This document shows, in pieces, positions 36,020 through 44,444 of a DNA stretch of 64,000 bases. The notes below the pieces were generated by a model, which did no database searches, was not told the origin of the DNA, and saw nothing but the letters and a program-made list of their open reading frames with translations. The stretch's first letter is position 1. Each line of letters starts with the position of its first letter. Source of the stretch: Streptomyces sp. NBRC 110035 (lineage in GTDB: Bacteria; Actinomycetota; Actinomycetes; Streptomycetales; Streptomycetaceae); NCBI RefSeq assembly GCF_000829695.1, contig NZ_BBNN01000028.1:122838-186837 (forward strand), in the 5' to 3' direction. A program made the position numbers and the translations under genes.

Positions 36020-36195
36020 CGACGACAAGGCGACGGCGGAACGAGGAAGCCGGTGTGAATCCGGCGCGGTCCCGCCACTGTGATCGGCGAGCGAGCCCCG
36101 CACATGACCACTGCCCGCACCAGGGTGGGAAGGCGCGGAGCGCGCATCGACCCGAGAGCCAGGAGACTCACGCGGTCGCCTCCTCGACGTGTCAC
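36020..36195 (+). promoter_or_regulatory. Cobalamin riboswitch 3, leader of the ferredoxin/FhuF pair
   Basis: GAGGAAGCCGGTGTGAATCC (36043 onward), GCGCGGTCCCGCCACTGTGA, GGTGGGAAGGCGCGGAGCGC and CCGAGAGCCAGGAGACTC near 36151-36168 follow the cobalamin riboswitch consensus almost perfectly. The ferredoxin-like start is about 40 bp downstream. The 370-bp stretch between the flanking genes is otherwise leader sequence. Confidence 0.93.
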
Positions 36196-36232
36196 CGGGG
36201 CGGATCTCCCCGGAAGAGAGGAACGATGCCGC

Positions 36233-36640
36233 ATGCCTGACGACGCGAGCAGGGCCGAAGCGACGTCCGTCGACGTCGCGACCTCGGGGCCCGCCCCGGC
36301 ACCCTGCCGAGTGGTCGTGTGCAGGGACTGCTGCTGCGGCAGCCCGAAGGTGACCGGTGTCGACCACGCGGCGCAGACGGCGCGCCTGCGCGCGGAGGTA
36401 CCGGTACGGGTGTCCGCGTGCCTGGACGTGTGCGAACAGGCCAACGTCATCGTCGTCCAGCCCTCCGCGGCGGGCCGGGCCGCCGGCGCCCGGCCCGTCT
36501 GGTTCGGACTGGTCAACGACCCGGACGCCACCGAGGACATCGCCGCCTGGGCACGCGCCGGCGGACCCGGCGTAGTACCCCCACCGGACATCCTCGACCT
36601 GTACGCCATCACGCCGCCGCGACGGCGTACGGCTTCCTGA
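36233..36640 (+). CDS. Thioredoxin-like [2Fe-2S] ferredoxin domain protein
   Basis: A 135-residue protein with cysteine clusters VVVCRDCCCGSPKV (Cys30 and Cys33-35) and RVSACLDVCEQANVIVV (Cys63, Cys67), the spacing of thioredoxin-fold [2Fe-2S] ferredoxins. It probably carries electrons. Its position directly behind a cobalamin riboswitch and 62 bp before a FhuF-type gene suggests that it feeds a metal-complex reductase. The ATG at 36233 follows AGAGAGG; the ATG seven bases earlier opens only a four-codon frame. Confidence 0.82.
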   Translation: MPDDASRAEATSVDVATSGPAPAPCRVVVCRDCCCGSPKVTGVDHAAQTARLRAEVPVRVSACLDVCEQANVIVVQPSAAGRAAGARPVWFGLVNDPDATEDIAAWARAGGPGVVPPPDILDLYAITPPRRRTAS

Positions 36641-36702
36641 GACCGCGCTCACCCCTTCACCGGCCCTGCGCCGGTACACCCGCCGGAAAGGAAGCGCCCG
36701 AC

Positions 36703-37401
36703 ATGACCGAACATGCCCGGGCTTCTGCCGGGGCCGTCGCCGCGGCTCTCCAGGACGTGGCGGCCCTCGGCGGTTTCTTCGCCGTGCACGTCGGTGGCCG
36801 GGACGAGGGCTGGCATCCGCTCGACCACTCCTGTGCGAGGGGCTTCACCGACCTGGCCGAGGCCGTGGCGCACCGGTACCACACCCGCGAACCGCGGATC
36901 GACGTGTCCATCGCCCACCTCGGACACGCGGCACGCCTGTGGTCCCCCGCCCTTGCTTGCGCACTGCTGCACGGGATCGTCCCGGACCTGACGGAACTGC
37001 AGCGTGCCGACGACGGGCCGGCCCTCCGGCTGCCCCGCCCCGCCGGCTGGCACACCGAGCTGCTGCCCGAACCCGCTCTCGCCCTCAACGAGCAGGTGAT
37101 GGGCCATCTGCGGGGGCTCGCGGCCGGACTCCGCGTCAGGATCGCTCCGCGTCTGCTGGACGGGAACGCCGCCTCCGCACTCGTCGGGGCGGCCCATGCC
37201 CTGCTGAGGGCCCGCCCCGGGCTGCGCGAGCCACTCACCGGCCTCACGACCGAGCTGCTGGGCACCGGACGGCTCGCGGGCACGGGAACGATCACCGGAC
37301 CTGATCTCACGTTCCGGCGCCGCAGTTGCTGCCTCTACTACCGTGTGCCGAACGGCTCGAAATGCGGTGACTGCTGCCTGGCCGGTCGGGACGGACCGTG
37401 A
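36703..37401 (+). CDS. FhuF-type [2Fe-2S] metal-complex reductase
   Basis: A 232-residue protein ending in RRSCCLYYRVPNGSKCGDCC. The C-C-x10-C-x2-C pattern (Cys209, 210, 221, 224) is the hallmark of the FhuF family, whose [2Fe-2S] cluster reduces ferric siderophores in the cytoplasm to release iron. The N-terminal part is variable and presumably binds the chelate. Control by a cobalamin riboswitch is unexpected for an iron enzyme and points to a cobalt complex or corrinoid as substrate (inference). GGAAAGGAAG precedes the ATG. Confidence 0.83.
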   Translation: MTEHARASAGAVAAALQDVAALGGFFAVHVGGRDEGWHPLDHSCARGFTDLAEAVAHRYHTREPRIDVSIAHLGHAARLWSPALACALLHGIVPDLTELQRADDGPALRLPRPAGWHTELLPEPALALNEQVMGHLRGLAAGLRVRIAPRLLDGNAASALVGAAHALLRARPGLREPLTGLTTELLGTGRLAGTGTITGPDLTFRRRSCCLYYRVPNGSKCGDCCLAGRDGP

Positions 37402-37549
37402 GGTGAGCCGCGACCGGAGCGCCGCACCGGCCCACCGGCTCCGCGCAGGCCGGCGCTCCGGCAGGGGCGGACCACCTCGCACGGGGCAGGGCGGACTCCG
37501 GTGACGCCGGGCCTCCACGCGTCCACCGTTTCCTCCTGGTGACGCCCCG

Positions 37550-37578
37550 TTGACAGAGTGCGGCGCGGATCCCACAAT
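37550..37578 (+). promoter_or_regulatory. Predicted sigma-70 promoter upstream of the TauD-family gene
   Basis: TTGACA (37550-37555), 17 bp, then CACAAT (37573-37578). The start site would fall near 37585, about 270 nt before the dioxygenase ATG, so a long leader is implied. The 450-bp gap holds this, a short frame at 37586, and nothing else I can support. Confidence 0.5.
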
Positions 37579-37585
37579 CAGTGCC

Positions 37586-37666
37586 GTGACCACACACCGG
37601 TTCCACACGACGACGGGGCCTCTGCGCGTCCCGGACCGAACCGGCTGTGAACGCTCCGGTCGATAA
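37586..37666 (+). CDS. Possible leaderless 26-codon upstream peptide
   Basis: A GTG falls right at the predicted transcription start, and 26 codons follow before a TAA, ending in RTGCERSGR. Position and size suggest a regulatory leader peptide for the downstream dioxygenase gene. No strong codon run (such as tandem Cys) is present, so this is weak. Confidence 0.2.
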   Translation: MTTHRFHTTTGPLRVPDRTGCERSGR

Positions 37667-37852
37667 CCGGCTGCCTTTGAGCCACAGGCTCGACGCACCC
37701 CGACCCTGACACCGGACCGCGCTCCCGTCCTTGCGGCGGACGCCCCGGACATCATCGCGCCCGGCCGTCCCGGCCGCTTCCAGGCCGTCCGCACGCCCGT
37801 CTCCCGCGGACGCCGGACACCGTGGCGAAGCAGACACGAGAAGGAGCACTTC

Positions 37853-38791
37853 ATGACCGTCACGCACGCTGGTCCGGCCGTCGGCCTGCGCGAAGCGCGC
37901 ATCCCGCAGGACGGGATGTACGAGGGGCGACGCACACTGCGCCGGCTGCCCGAGGGGCAGCAGGAACGCCCCTACGAACGGTTCGACGTCGTCCCGCAGG
38001 CACGCACGATCGGCGCCGAGATCAAGGGCGTCGACCTCTCACGCCCGCTCGGCCCCGAGCTCCGCGAGGAACTCAACCGGGCCCTGCTGGAGTGGAAGGT
38101 GCTGTTCTTCCGCGCCCAGCACCTCACCTCCGACCAGCAGCGCGCCTTCGCGGGCCACTGGGGCGAACTGGAGACGAACCCGCTGCTCGCCACCGGTGCC
38201 ACCGAGGACGTCGTCCGCTTCGACAAGCGTGACCCGGCCACCCCGACCTACGAGAACGTCTGGCACGCCGACGTCACCTTCCGGGAGCGGCCCGCGCTCG
38301 GCGCCGTCCTCCAGGTGCGCGAGGTGCCCCCGTTCGGCGGGGACACCATGTGGGCGGACATGGCGGCCGCCTACGACAACCTTCCCCAGGAGGTGAAGGA
38401 CCGCATCGAGGGTGCCCGGGCCGTGCACGACTTCATCCCCGGCTTCGCCAGGTTCTACGGGCCCGAGCGGCTGATTCCCCATCAGGACCGGTTCCCGCCC
38501 GTGGAACATCCGGTCGTGCGCACCCACCCCGAGACCGGGCGGCGCATGCTGTTCGTGAACACCTCCTTCACCACCCACATCACCGGGACGACCCGCGAGG
38601 AGAGCGACCGGCTGCTGCGGTACCTCTTCCAGCAGGCGCACGTTCCGGAGTTCCAGGTGCGCTTTCGCTGGCAGCCGGGGGACATCGCCTTCTGGGACAA
38701 CCGCGCCACCCAGCACTACGCCGTCAACGACTACGGCAGCGGGCGCCGGGTCGCCGAGCGCGTCGCCATCGCCGGCGACCGCCCTTACTGA
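37853..38791 (+). CDS. TauD/TfdA-family Fe(II)/2-oxoglutarate dioxygenase
   Basis: A 312-residue TauD-family enzyme. The iron-binding triad is visible as VWHADVTF (His138, Asp140) and RATQHYAVNDYG (His288). Arginine for 2-oxoglutarate lies in RRVAERVAI, and EVPPFGGDTMWADMAAAYD is typical of the family. Members release sulfite from sulfonates or sulfate esters, or hydroxylate amino acids. No sulfonate transporter is adjacent, so the substrate is open. A good GAGAAGGAG precedes the ATG. Confidence 0.87.
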   Translation: MTVTHAGPAVGLREARIPQDGMYEGRRTLRRLPEGQQERPYERFDVVPQARTIGAEIKGVDLSRPLGPELREELNRALLEWKVLFFRAQHLTSDQQRAFAGHWGELETNPLLATGATEDVVRFDKRDPATPTYENVWHADVTFRERPALGAVLQVREVPPFGGDTMWADMAAAYDNLPQEVKDRIEGARAVHDFIPGFARFYGPERLIPHQDRFPPVEHPVVRTHPETGRRMLFVNTSFTTHITGTTREESDRLLRYLFQQAHVPEFQVRFRWQPGDIAFWDNRATQHYAVNDYGSGRRVAERVAIAGDRPY

Positions 38792-38922
38792 GCGCCCCTG
38801 CCGACCGCCGTTCCCCGCAAAGGCATGTCCGGTCCCGTGGGGCCGGCGGGTGGCGTGGGCCGGGCGACGGCGATGGTGACGCCGGACCGTGGTCGTGGCG
38901 TCGTCGCGGCGGCCCGGTGCTG

Positions 38923-39309
38923 CTACCAGCACATGACCGCCGTCTCGCCCGAACCCCGTGCGGAGTACAGGCGGATCCGGACGAAGCAGCGGCAGCCCTT
39001 GACGAGCCGGACCGCGCGCGTCGCGTTGTGCGGGGTCCCTCCGTCGTCGTGCCCGACGAGGCAGCGGGGCTCCCCGTTCCGCTCCTCGAACAGCACGACG
39101 ACCAGGTCGCCGTCGCCGAAGGGGCCCACCGTGTACGCGCGGGTCTCCACCGGGTCGATGCGGAAGTCGGCCTGTTCACCGGGGCCGAGGCCCAGCGGTA
39201 CCGAGCGGAACGGCACCGGCGCGGGCGGGCCGGGCCGTTCGGCCGGGGGCACCGGCCGAGGACGAACTCCTTGTCGGCCGCGGACAGGGAGCCGGGCGGA
39301 CGACGCCAC
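38923..39309 (-). CDS. Hypothetical protein downstream of the CHAT gene, possibly frameshifted at its 5' end
   Basis: From about 39250 leftward the frame has clean third-position GC and reads as a compact beta-rich domain: GEQADFRIDPVETRAYTVGP, GDLVVVLFEERNGEPRCLVG, NATRAVRLVKGCRCFVRIRL. The GTG at 39309 gives 128 residues, but the first 20 codons look non-coding. A better-looking N-terminal stretch (LSAADKEFVLGR) lies in another frame, so a frameshift near the C-run around 39250 is possible. It follows the CHAT gene by about 215 bp in the same direction. I do not recognise it. Confidence 0.5.
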   Translation of the reverse strand: MASSARLPVRGRQGVRPRPVPPAERPGPPAPVPFRSVPLGLGPGEQADFRIDPVETRAYTVGPFGDGDLVVVLFEERNGEPRCLVGHDDGGTPHNATRAVRLVKGCRCFVRIRLYSARGSGETAVMCW

Positions 39310-39524
39310 CGCGGTACCGCTCCGGTTCCAGGATCAGCCCCGGCGCGAAGGCGGGGGCCGGCTGCCGCGGCAGCGAGCAGGAGCGAGGGGGCATGGCCGA
39401 CGCTGACGGAGCCCGGGCCGACGGAACCACGGTCGGCCGCATCACGCCTGACGGAGCCCCGGTCGGTCGAACCCCGGGAGGCCCAGCCCGTCCGACCCCC
39501 GTACCCGGCCTTCAAGGACTCCGC

Positions 39525-42155
39525 TCAGGCCGCGCCGAACGCCGAGAACGACCACCCGGTGGCCCGGTGCACCGCGTCGCCCGGCAGACAGGCCCGCGCG
39601 TCGCGCAGGGCCTCCGCCAGGGAAAGGCCCGTGTCGAGCCCCTTGTGCAGCGCGAGCATCAACGGCACCACCGCGGCGTCGTTGACGGGCGCGCTGCACG
39701 CCACCACGCCCGCGGTACCGAGCGGAAGCAACGCCGTGACCAGGCCCAGGAGTTCGTCCGCGCCCACGCTGGCGAACCGCGCGGTGTCGCAGCAGGAGAG
39801 GATGATCCGGTACGGGCTGCGGCCGAGCCGCTCGAAGTCGTGCACGATCAGCGGCCCGTCGGCCATCCGCAGCGAGGAGAACAGCGGGCCGTCCGCACGG
39901 AACTCGCCGTGCGCGGCGATGTGTGCCAGCTCGGCCCCGTCCAGTTCCTCCAGGACCCGCTCCACCCTCGCGTCGTCCTCCTCCAGGACGTGCGCCCCTC
40001 CGTACCGGCCGGCGAGCTCCGCCACCTCCGCGCCGCCCGTCGCGAGCCCGGGGCCGCGCACCAGCACCTGGCGGCCCCCGGGCGTCGGCGCGGTCTCCCG
40101 CGCGCGCAGCCAGCCGCTCGCCGACGGCGACACACTGAACACCCGGTCCCGCAACGACGGAAGCAGCGCCCACGGCACCCGGTGCAGCCGCCCCGGCGGT
40201 ACGACCACCAACGGACCGGTGCCCAGATGCGCCGCCGCCGGACCCAGCAGCAGCTCCTCCAGCCGCCCGCCCGCGGCCTCCACCACCGGCAGCCGTGCCT
40301 GAGCCCCCGGATGGGCCAGGCGCCGCAGCCCGGCCTGCACATGCTCGGCCTCGGTCTCCGCCGCGGCCAGCCGCCCCGCCTCGAACCGCCGTACCCGCCC
40401 CTGCCCGCACAGCAGCACCTGCACCCGCCCGTCGAGCACGGCGAGTTCCACCAGCAGGACGTCGCCGCTGTCGCTCAGCCGCCGCAGCAGCCTGCCGACG
40501 TCGAACCTTTCCCCGACGTCGAACCGCCCCCGGCCGTCGGTCGCCGTACCGCGCACGTGCAGGGTGCGGGAACGGATCTCCCGCTCCAGGCGCCGCTGTT
40601 CCCGCTCCAGCGCCGGTACGGCCCTGCCGTCCCTCCGCGCCTGTTCCGCGCGGGCGGCGATCTCCCGGTAGGCCGTCATACCGCTGAGCAGCGCCGGGTC
40701 GGCAGGGGGCCGGGTGGGCGGCGTGGACAGCGCGGTGGCCCGCCAGCGCTCGCTCCACACCAGCAGCCGCCGCGGCCCGCCCGAGACCAGGCTCGCCCGC
40801 TGCGCCAGGGCGGCCAGCTCAGCGCCCTGCGCGGTGGCACGGGCCCGCAGCTCCGACGCGCCCAGCGTCATCCGGTGGTCGTCGAGTACGTCGAGCCCCC
40901 GCCGGCAGGCCTCCAGCACCCCCCGCGCGGACCCGGCCGCCTGCGCCCGCAACGCCTGCGCCGCCCAGCCCGTCAGCCGCGCGAGCGGGGGCCCGCTGCG
41001 TCTGCTGCGGGCGGCGACCGCCAGATGCCGCTCGGCGTCCGCCGTCCAGCCGAGGTCCAGCGCGATCCGGCCCGCGAGCAGCGACGCCTCCGGCGCCGTC
41101 GGCGCACCCAGCGCGGCCAGCCGGTCGGCCACCGCGGCCGCCTCCGCCACCAGCCGCCCCGAACCGCGTCCGGCCGAGTGCCGCGCCTCGATCAGCACCA
41201 GCCGCGCGTGCGTCTCCCACCAGGTGCGCCGCTGCCCCGCGAACAGCCGTACGGCGAGCGCCGCGCGGGCGATCGCCGTCTGCGGGTCGTCCGTCAGCCG
41301 GGCCGCCCGCGCGGCGGCCAGCAGCAACTCCGCCTTGCGGGTGGGCTGGCCGCCGATCCCGTCGAGCGCCTTGACCGCTGCGTCCGCCCCGGCCAGCGCC
41401 TCGGACGCCAGTCCCGCCGCCATCAGCACCTCGCAGCGCCGGATGTCGAGCATGAACGTCGGCGTGCCGAGCTCGGCGTAGCGTTCCTCCGCCTCGTCCA
41501 GCAGCCTGAGCGCCGCCGGGACGTCACCGGAGCGGAACGCGGCGAGACCCCGGCTCTCCACGGCGTCCGCCTTGTCGTGCTCCTGGCCGGTGGTGTCCCA
41601 CAGCGCCTCCGCCGCGGTGAAGTCGGCCTCGGCCCGTTCCACCGCGCCCAGCGCCAGGTGCACCGTCGCGCGCAGGGTCAGGGCACGCGCCGTCCAGATC
41701 ACGTCGTCCACCTGCCGCAGCACGGTGATCGCCCGCCGTACGTCCTCCAGCGCCTCCTTGTGATGCCCCAGCACCCACCACGCGTACGCACGCCGGAACA
41801 GCACGCGCGCGCGCGTGTGCCCGGTGCACCGCGCGACGCCACGGCTCAGGGCGTCCATGCCCTGCCGAGTGCGCCCCGCGTGCACCAGCGCCACCCCGAG
41901 GGTGCCCAGGACGTCCGCCTCCCGCTCGGCCGAGTCCGCGCGCGCCGCCCAGTCACGGGCCCGCCGCAGGTGGGTCAGGGCCAGCCGCAGGTCGCCGAAG
42001 TCCCGCTGCCACATGCCGATCACCTGGTGGGCGACGGACGCGTGCAGCGGCGTGGGACGGCCGCCCAGCACCTTCTCCGCCCCCGCCAGGGCCTCGCCCG
42101 GGGCGGCGAACACCATCGGCAGCAGTTCCAGCACCGATTCGCTTCCCGCTGTCAC
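39525..42155 (-). CDS. TPR-CHAT caspase-like protease
   Basis: An 876-residue protein. About residues 30-480 form helical TPR-like repeats (for example HVTH-type pairs such as LRLALTHLRRARDWAARAD and AALRLLDEAEERYAELGTP). A coiled-coil-like linker follows (EREQRRLEREIRSR). The C-terminal CHAT domain starts near residue 590. The caspase-type dyad is intact: His749 in AHIAAHGEF and Cys789 in IILSCCDTARF. CHAT proteases are activated through their TPR part and cleave specific partners. It is divergent from an S8 protease-sigma factor operon. Start GTG; another GTG seven codons in is possible. Confidence 0.88.
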   Translation of the reverse strand: MTAGSESVLELLPMVFAAPGEALAGAEKVLGGRPTPLHASVAHQVIGMWQRDFGDLRLALTHLRRARDWAARADSAEREADVLGTLGVALVHAGRTRQGMDALSRGVARCTGHTRARVLFRRAYAWWVLGHHKEALEDVRRAITVLRQVDDVIWTARALTLRATVHLALGAVERAEADFTAAEALWDTTGQEHDKADAVESRGLAAFRSGDVPAALRLLDEAEERYAELGTPTFMLDIRRCEVLMAAGLASEALAGADAAVKALDGIGGQPTRKAELLLAAARAARLTDDPQTAIARAALAVRLFAGQRRTWWETHARLVLIEARHSAGRGSGRLVAEAAAVADRLAALGAPTAPEASLLAGRIALDLGWTADAERHLAVAARSRRSGPPLARLTGWAAQALRAQAAGSARGVLEACRRGLDVLDDHRMTLGASELRARATAQGAELAALAQRASLVSGGPRRLLVWSERWRATALSTPPTRPPADPALLSGMTAYREIAARAEQARRDGRAVPALEREQRRLEREIRSRTLHVRGTATDGRGRFDVGERFDVGRLLRRLSDSGDVLLVELAVLDGRVQVLLCGQGRVRRFEAGRLAAAETEAEHVQAGLRRLAHPGAQARLPVVEAAGGRLEELLLGPAAAHLGTGPLVVVPPGRLHRVPWALLPSLRDRVFSVSPSASGWLRARETAPTPGGRQVLVRGPGLATGGAEVAELAGRYGGAHVLEEDDARVERVLEELDGAELAHIAAHGEFRADGPLFSSLRMADGPLIVHDFERLGRSPYRIILSCCDTARFASVGADELLGLVTALLPLGTAGVVACSAPVNDAAVVPLMLALHKGLDTGLSLAEALRDARACLPGDAVHRATGWSFSAFGAA

Positions 42156-42378
42156 CTCATGGATGGTAGTGCTCCGCAACCGCGCCCCACAGGTGTGACG
42201 TGGTATCAAACGCCGTCCCCACGACTCTGGTTCACGACGCGCCGTTCCACCGGCGCCGTCGGACGGCGGCACGGCCCGACGACGGCGTCACCCGACGGCG
42301 CGTCACCCGACGACACCGACCCCGCTCTACGACAGCTCCCGCGGCCCCGGCCGCCATCGCCCCGGTGGAGGACACGCC

Positions 42379-43809
42379 ATGGCACCCCAGCGATTCCGTG
42401 AGCAGTACAGCCAGATCCAGCGCTCCATGCCCGACGTCCCCCTGGCGATCGGCCCGGACGACGCGGGGGAGTTCCTCTACGAGAAGGGCGTCGTGCTCGC
42501 CCGCGACGGCGAGGAGGCCCGCCTCGTCGAGGACACCGTGCGGCGGCACTTCACCACCTTCGCCGGTCTGACCGCCGACCACGTGCGCCGGGCGGGCCCG
42601 GAGACCAACCGCTCGGGCATCACCCGCATCCAGGTCGCTGACCCCGGGCAGGGCGACGGCAGCGGTGACCCCGCCGTGGCGGGCGCCCTGCGCGCCCTGC
42701 GGGAGCCGGAGGGCCGCACCGGCCGCCGGCTGGTCAGCCGCAACCACGTGGTGTCGATCGCCGTCAACGCCTGCCCCGGCGACGAGCCCGTCCCCGTGGG
42801 GGCCGGCGCGCAGCCCAACCCGGCCGCCGCCGACGACGCACACGCCGGCGACGGCGCCGTCGGTGTGCTGGTCATCGACACCGGCCTCATGAACGACTAC
42901 CGGTCCTACCCGCTCCTCGCCCGCACCCGGGGCGACGCCCAGGTCGAGGAGTGCGGGGAGGACGGCGTCCTGAGGCAGTACTGCGGTCACGGCACATTCA
43001 TCGCGGGGCTCGTCGCGGCCGTCGCCCCCCACACGGCCATCACCGTCCGCGGCACCCTGAACGACGCCGGTGCCATCCTGGAGTCCGAGTTCGGCGAGAA
43101 GCTGTTCGAGGCCGTCGACCAAGACGGCTGGCCCGACGTCATCAGCCTCTCCGCCGGCACCTCCAACGGCCGCACCGACGGACTGCTCGGCGTCGACGCC
43201 TTCATGCGGGAACTGAGGCGGCAGCGCACCCTGCTGGTCGCCGCCGCCGGCAACAACTCCAGCGCCACGCCGTTCTGGCCCGCCGCCTACGCCGACCTCC
43301 CCGGCTTCGAGGACGCCGTCCTGTCGATCGGCGCCCTGCGGGGCGACGGAGACTTCGGCGCCTGCTTCAGCAACCACGGTGCCTGGGTGAAGGCCTACGC
43401 GCCCGGCGAGCGCCTCACCAGCGCGCTCACCGGCTTCAAGACCCCGGTGCCGTACGTGTACCAGCACTCCACCTACGACGCCTGCCGCTACGGCTTCGGC
43501 TACGCCTGCACCTGCAGCCACCCCCCGCACACCGGCGTCCTCAGTGAGGAGGGCGGCTCCGGCAAGCCGGACCAGGTGATGTTCGAGGGCCTCGCCCAGT
43601 GGAGCGGCACCTCGTTCGCCACCCCCGTCGTCGTCGGCATGGTCGCCGCCCACATGACCGCGCGGGCCGAGACCGACCCGCGCAAGGCCCGGCAGCAGCT
43701 GATGGACGCGAACGGCGACGTCGCCGAGGTGCGCGGGGCGAACGTACCGGCGCTCGTCCCGGCCGCCTGGCGTCCCACGCCGGTCGTGCTCCCCTCCGCC
43801 CGGACATGA
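42379..43809 (+). CDS. S8 (subtilisin-like) serine protease, apparently intracellular
   Basis: A 476-residue protease with the complete catalytic set: Asp167 in VLVIDTGL, His204 in CGHGTFIAG, oxyanion Asn292 in AAAGNNSS and Ser412 in WSGTSFATPVVVG. There is no signal peptide or lipobox. The first 150 residues are a non-catalytic N-terminal region that may act as a propeptide or interaction domain. Six cysteines cluster in the insert YDACRYGFGYACTCSHPP and nearby, an unusual feature that could bind metal or respond to redox. It precedes an ECF sigma gene and is divergent from the CHAT protease. Confidence 0.9.
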   Translation: MAPQRFREQYSQIQRSMPDVPLAIGPDDAGEFLYEKGVVLARDGEEARLVEDTVRRHFTTFAGLTADHVRRAGPETNRSGITRIQVADPGQGDGSGDPAVAGALRALREPEGRTGRRLVSRNHVVSIAVNACPGDEPVPVGAGAQPNPAAADDAHAGDGAVGVLVIDTGLMNDYRSYPLLARTRGDAQVEECGEDGVLRQYCGHGTFIAGLVAAVAPHTAITVRGTLNDAGAILESEFGEKLFEAVDQDGWPDVISLSAGTSNGRTDGLLGVDAFMRELRRQRTLLVAAAGNNSSATPFWPAAYADLPGFEDAVLSIGALRGDGDFGACFSNHGAWVKAYAPGERLTSALTGFKTPVPYVYQHSTYDACRYGFGYACTCSHPPHTGVLSEEGGSGKPDQVMFEGLAQWSGTSFATPVVVGMVAAHMTARAETDPRKARQQLMDANGDVAEVRGANVPALVPAAWRPTPVVLPSART

Positions 43810-43868
43810 GGTCCAGGACCGTCCCCTCCGCGGCGTACGATGACGTGCCGTACACGAGGGGTGGGGAC

Positions 43869-44444
43869 GTGGACCGTACTGATGTCGGCGCGTTGGTCCA
43901 GTCCGCCGTCGGCGGCGACGCGGCGGCCTGGAAGGCGATCGTGGAGGGACTGGGCCCCCTGGTGTGGTCCGTGGTGCGCGCCCACCGGCTCTCCGACGCG
44001 GACGCGCACGAGGTCTACCAGACGGTCTGGTTCCGCTTCGCCCAGAACCTGGGGCGCATCCGTGAACCGGAGAGGACCGGGGCCTGGCTGGCCAGCACGG
44101 CGCGGCACGAGTGCCTGAAGGTGCTCAGGAACGCGCGCCGGCTGACCCTGACGGACGACCCGCAGCTCCTGGACAGGGTCAGCGAGGACGGCACACCGGA
44201 GCAGTCGCTGCTGGAGTCCGAGGAAGCCGCGGTCCAGAGCGAACGGGTACGGCGGATGTGGCAGGAGTTCGAGGAACTCGGCGACCGGTGCAGGCAGTTG
44301 CTGCGCGTGCTGATCGCCTCGCCGCCGCCCAGCTATCAGGAGGTGTCCGCCGCGCTCGGTATCGCGGTGGGCAGTATCGGGCCCCTGCGCCAGCGCTGTC
44401 TGCGCCGGCTGCGGGCCCGGATCGAGGCACGGGGGGCGATGTGA
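43869..44444 (+). CDS. ECF-type RNA polymerase sigma factor
   Basis: A 191-residue sigma-70 family protein. Region 2 is at about residues 10-80 (HRLSDADAHEVYQTVWFRFA, then RTGAWLASTARHECLKVLR) and region 4 at about 125-185 (CRQLLRVLIASPPPSYQEVS, then GIAVGSIGPLRQRCLRRLR). The GTG at 43869 has GAGGGG about seven bases upstream. An ATG at 43806 overlapping the protease stop would add 21 residues. No classical zinc-binding anti-sigma gene follows; instead an unknown partner overlaps its stop. Confidence 0.88.
   Translation: MDRTDVGALVQSAVGGDAAAWKAIVEGLGPLVWSVVRAHRLSDADAHEVYQTVWFRFAQNLGRIREPERTGAWLASTARHECLKVLRNARRLTLTDDPQLLDRVSEDGTPEQSLLESEEAAVQSERVRRMWQEFEELGDRCRQLLRVLIASPPPSYQEVSAALGIAVGSIGPLRQRCLRRLRARIEARGAM

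Noticed and set aside
39393..42401. A 1002-codon plus-strand frame opposite the CHAT gene
   Set aside because: It mirrors the CHAT coding frame and is Arg/Pro/Gln-rich without any domain; the catalytic motifs are on the minus strand.
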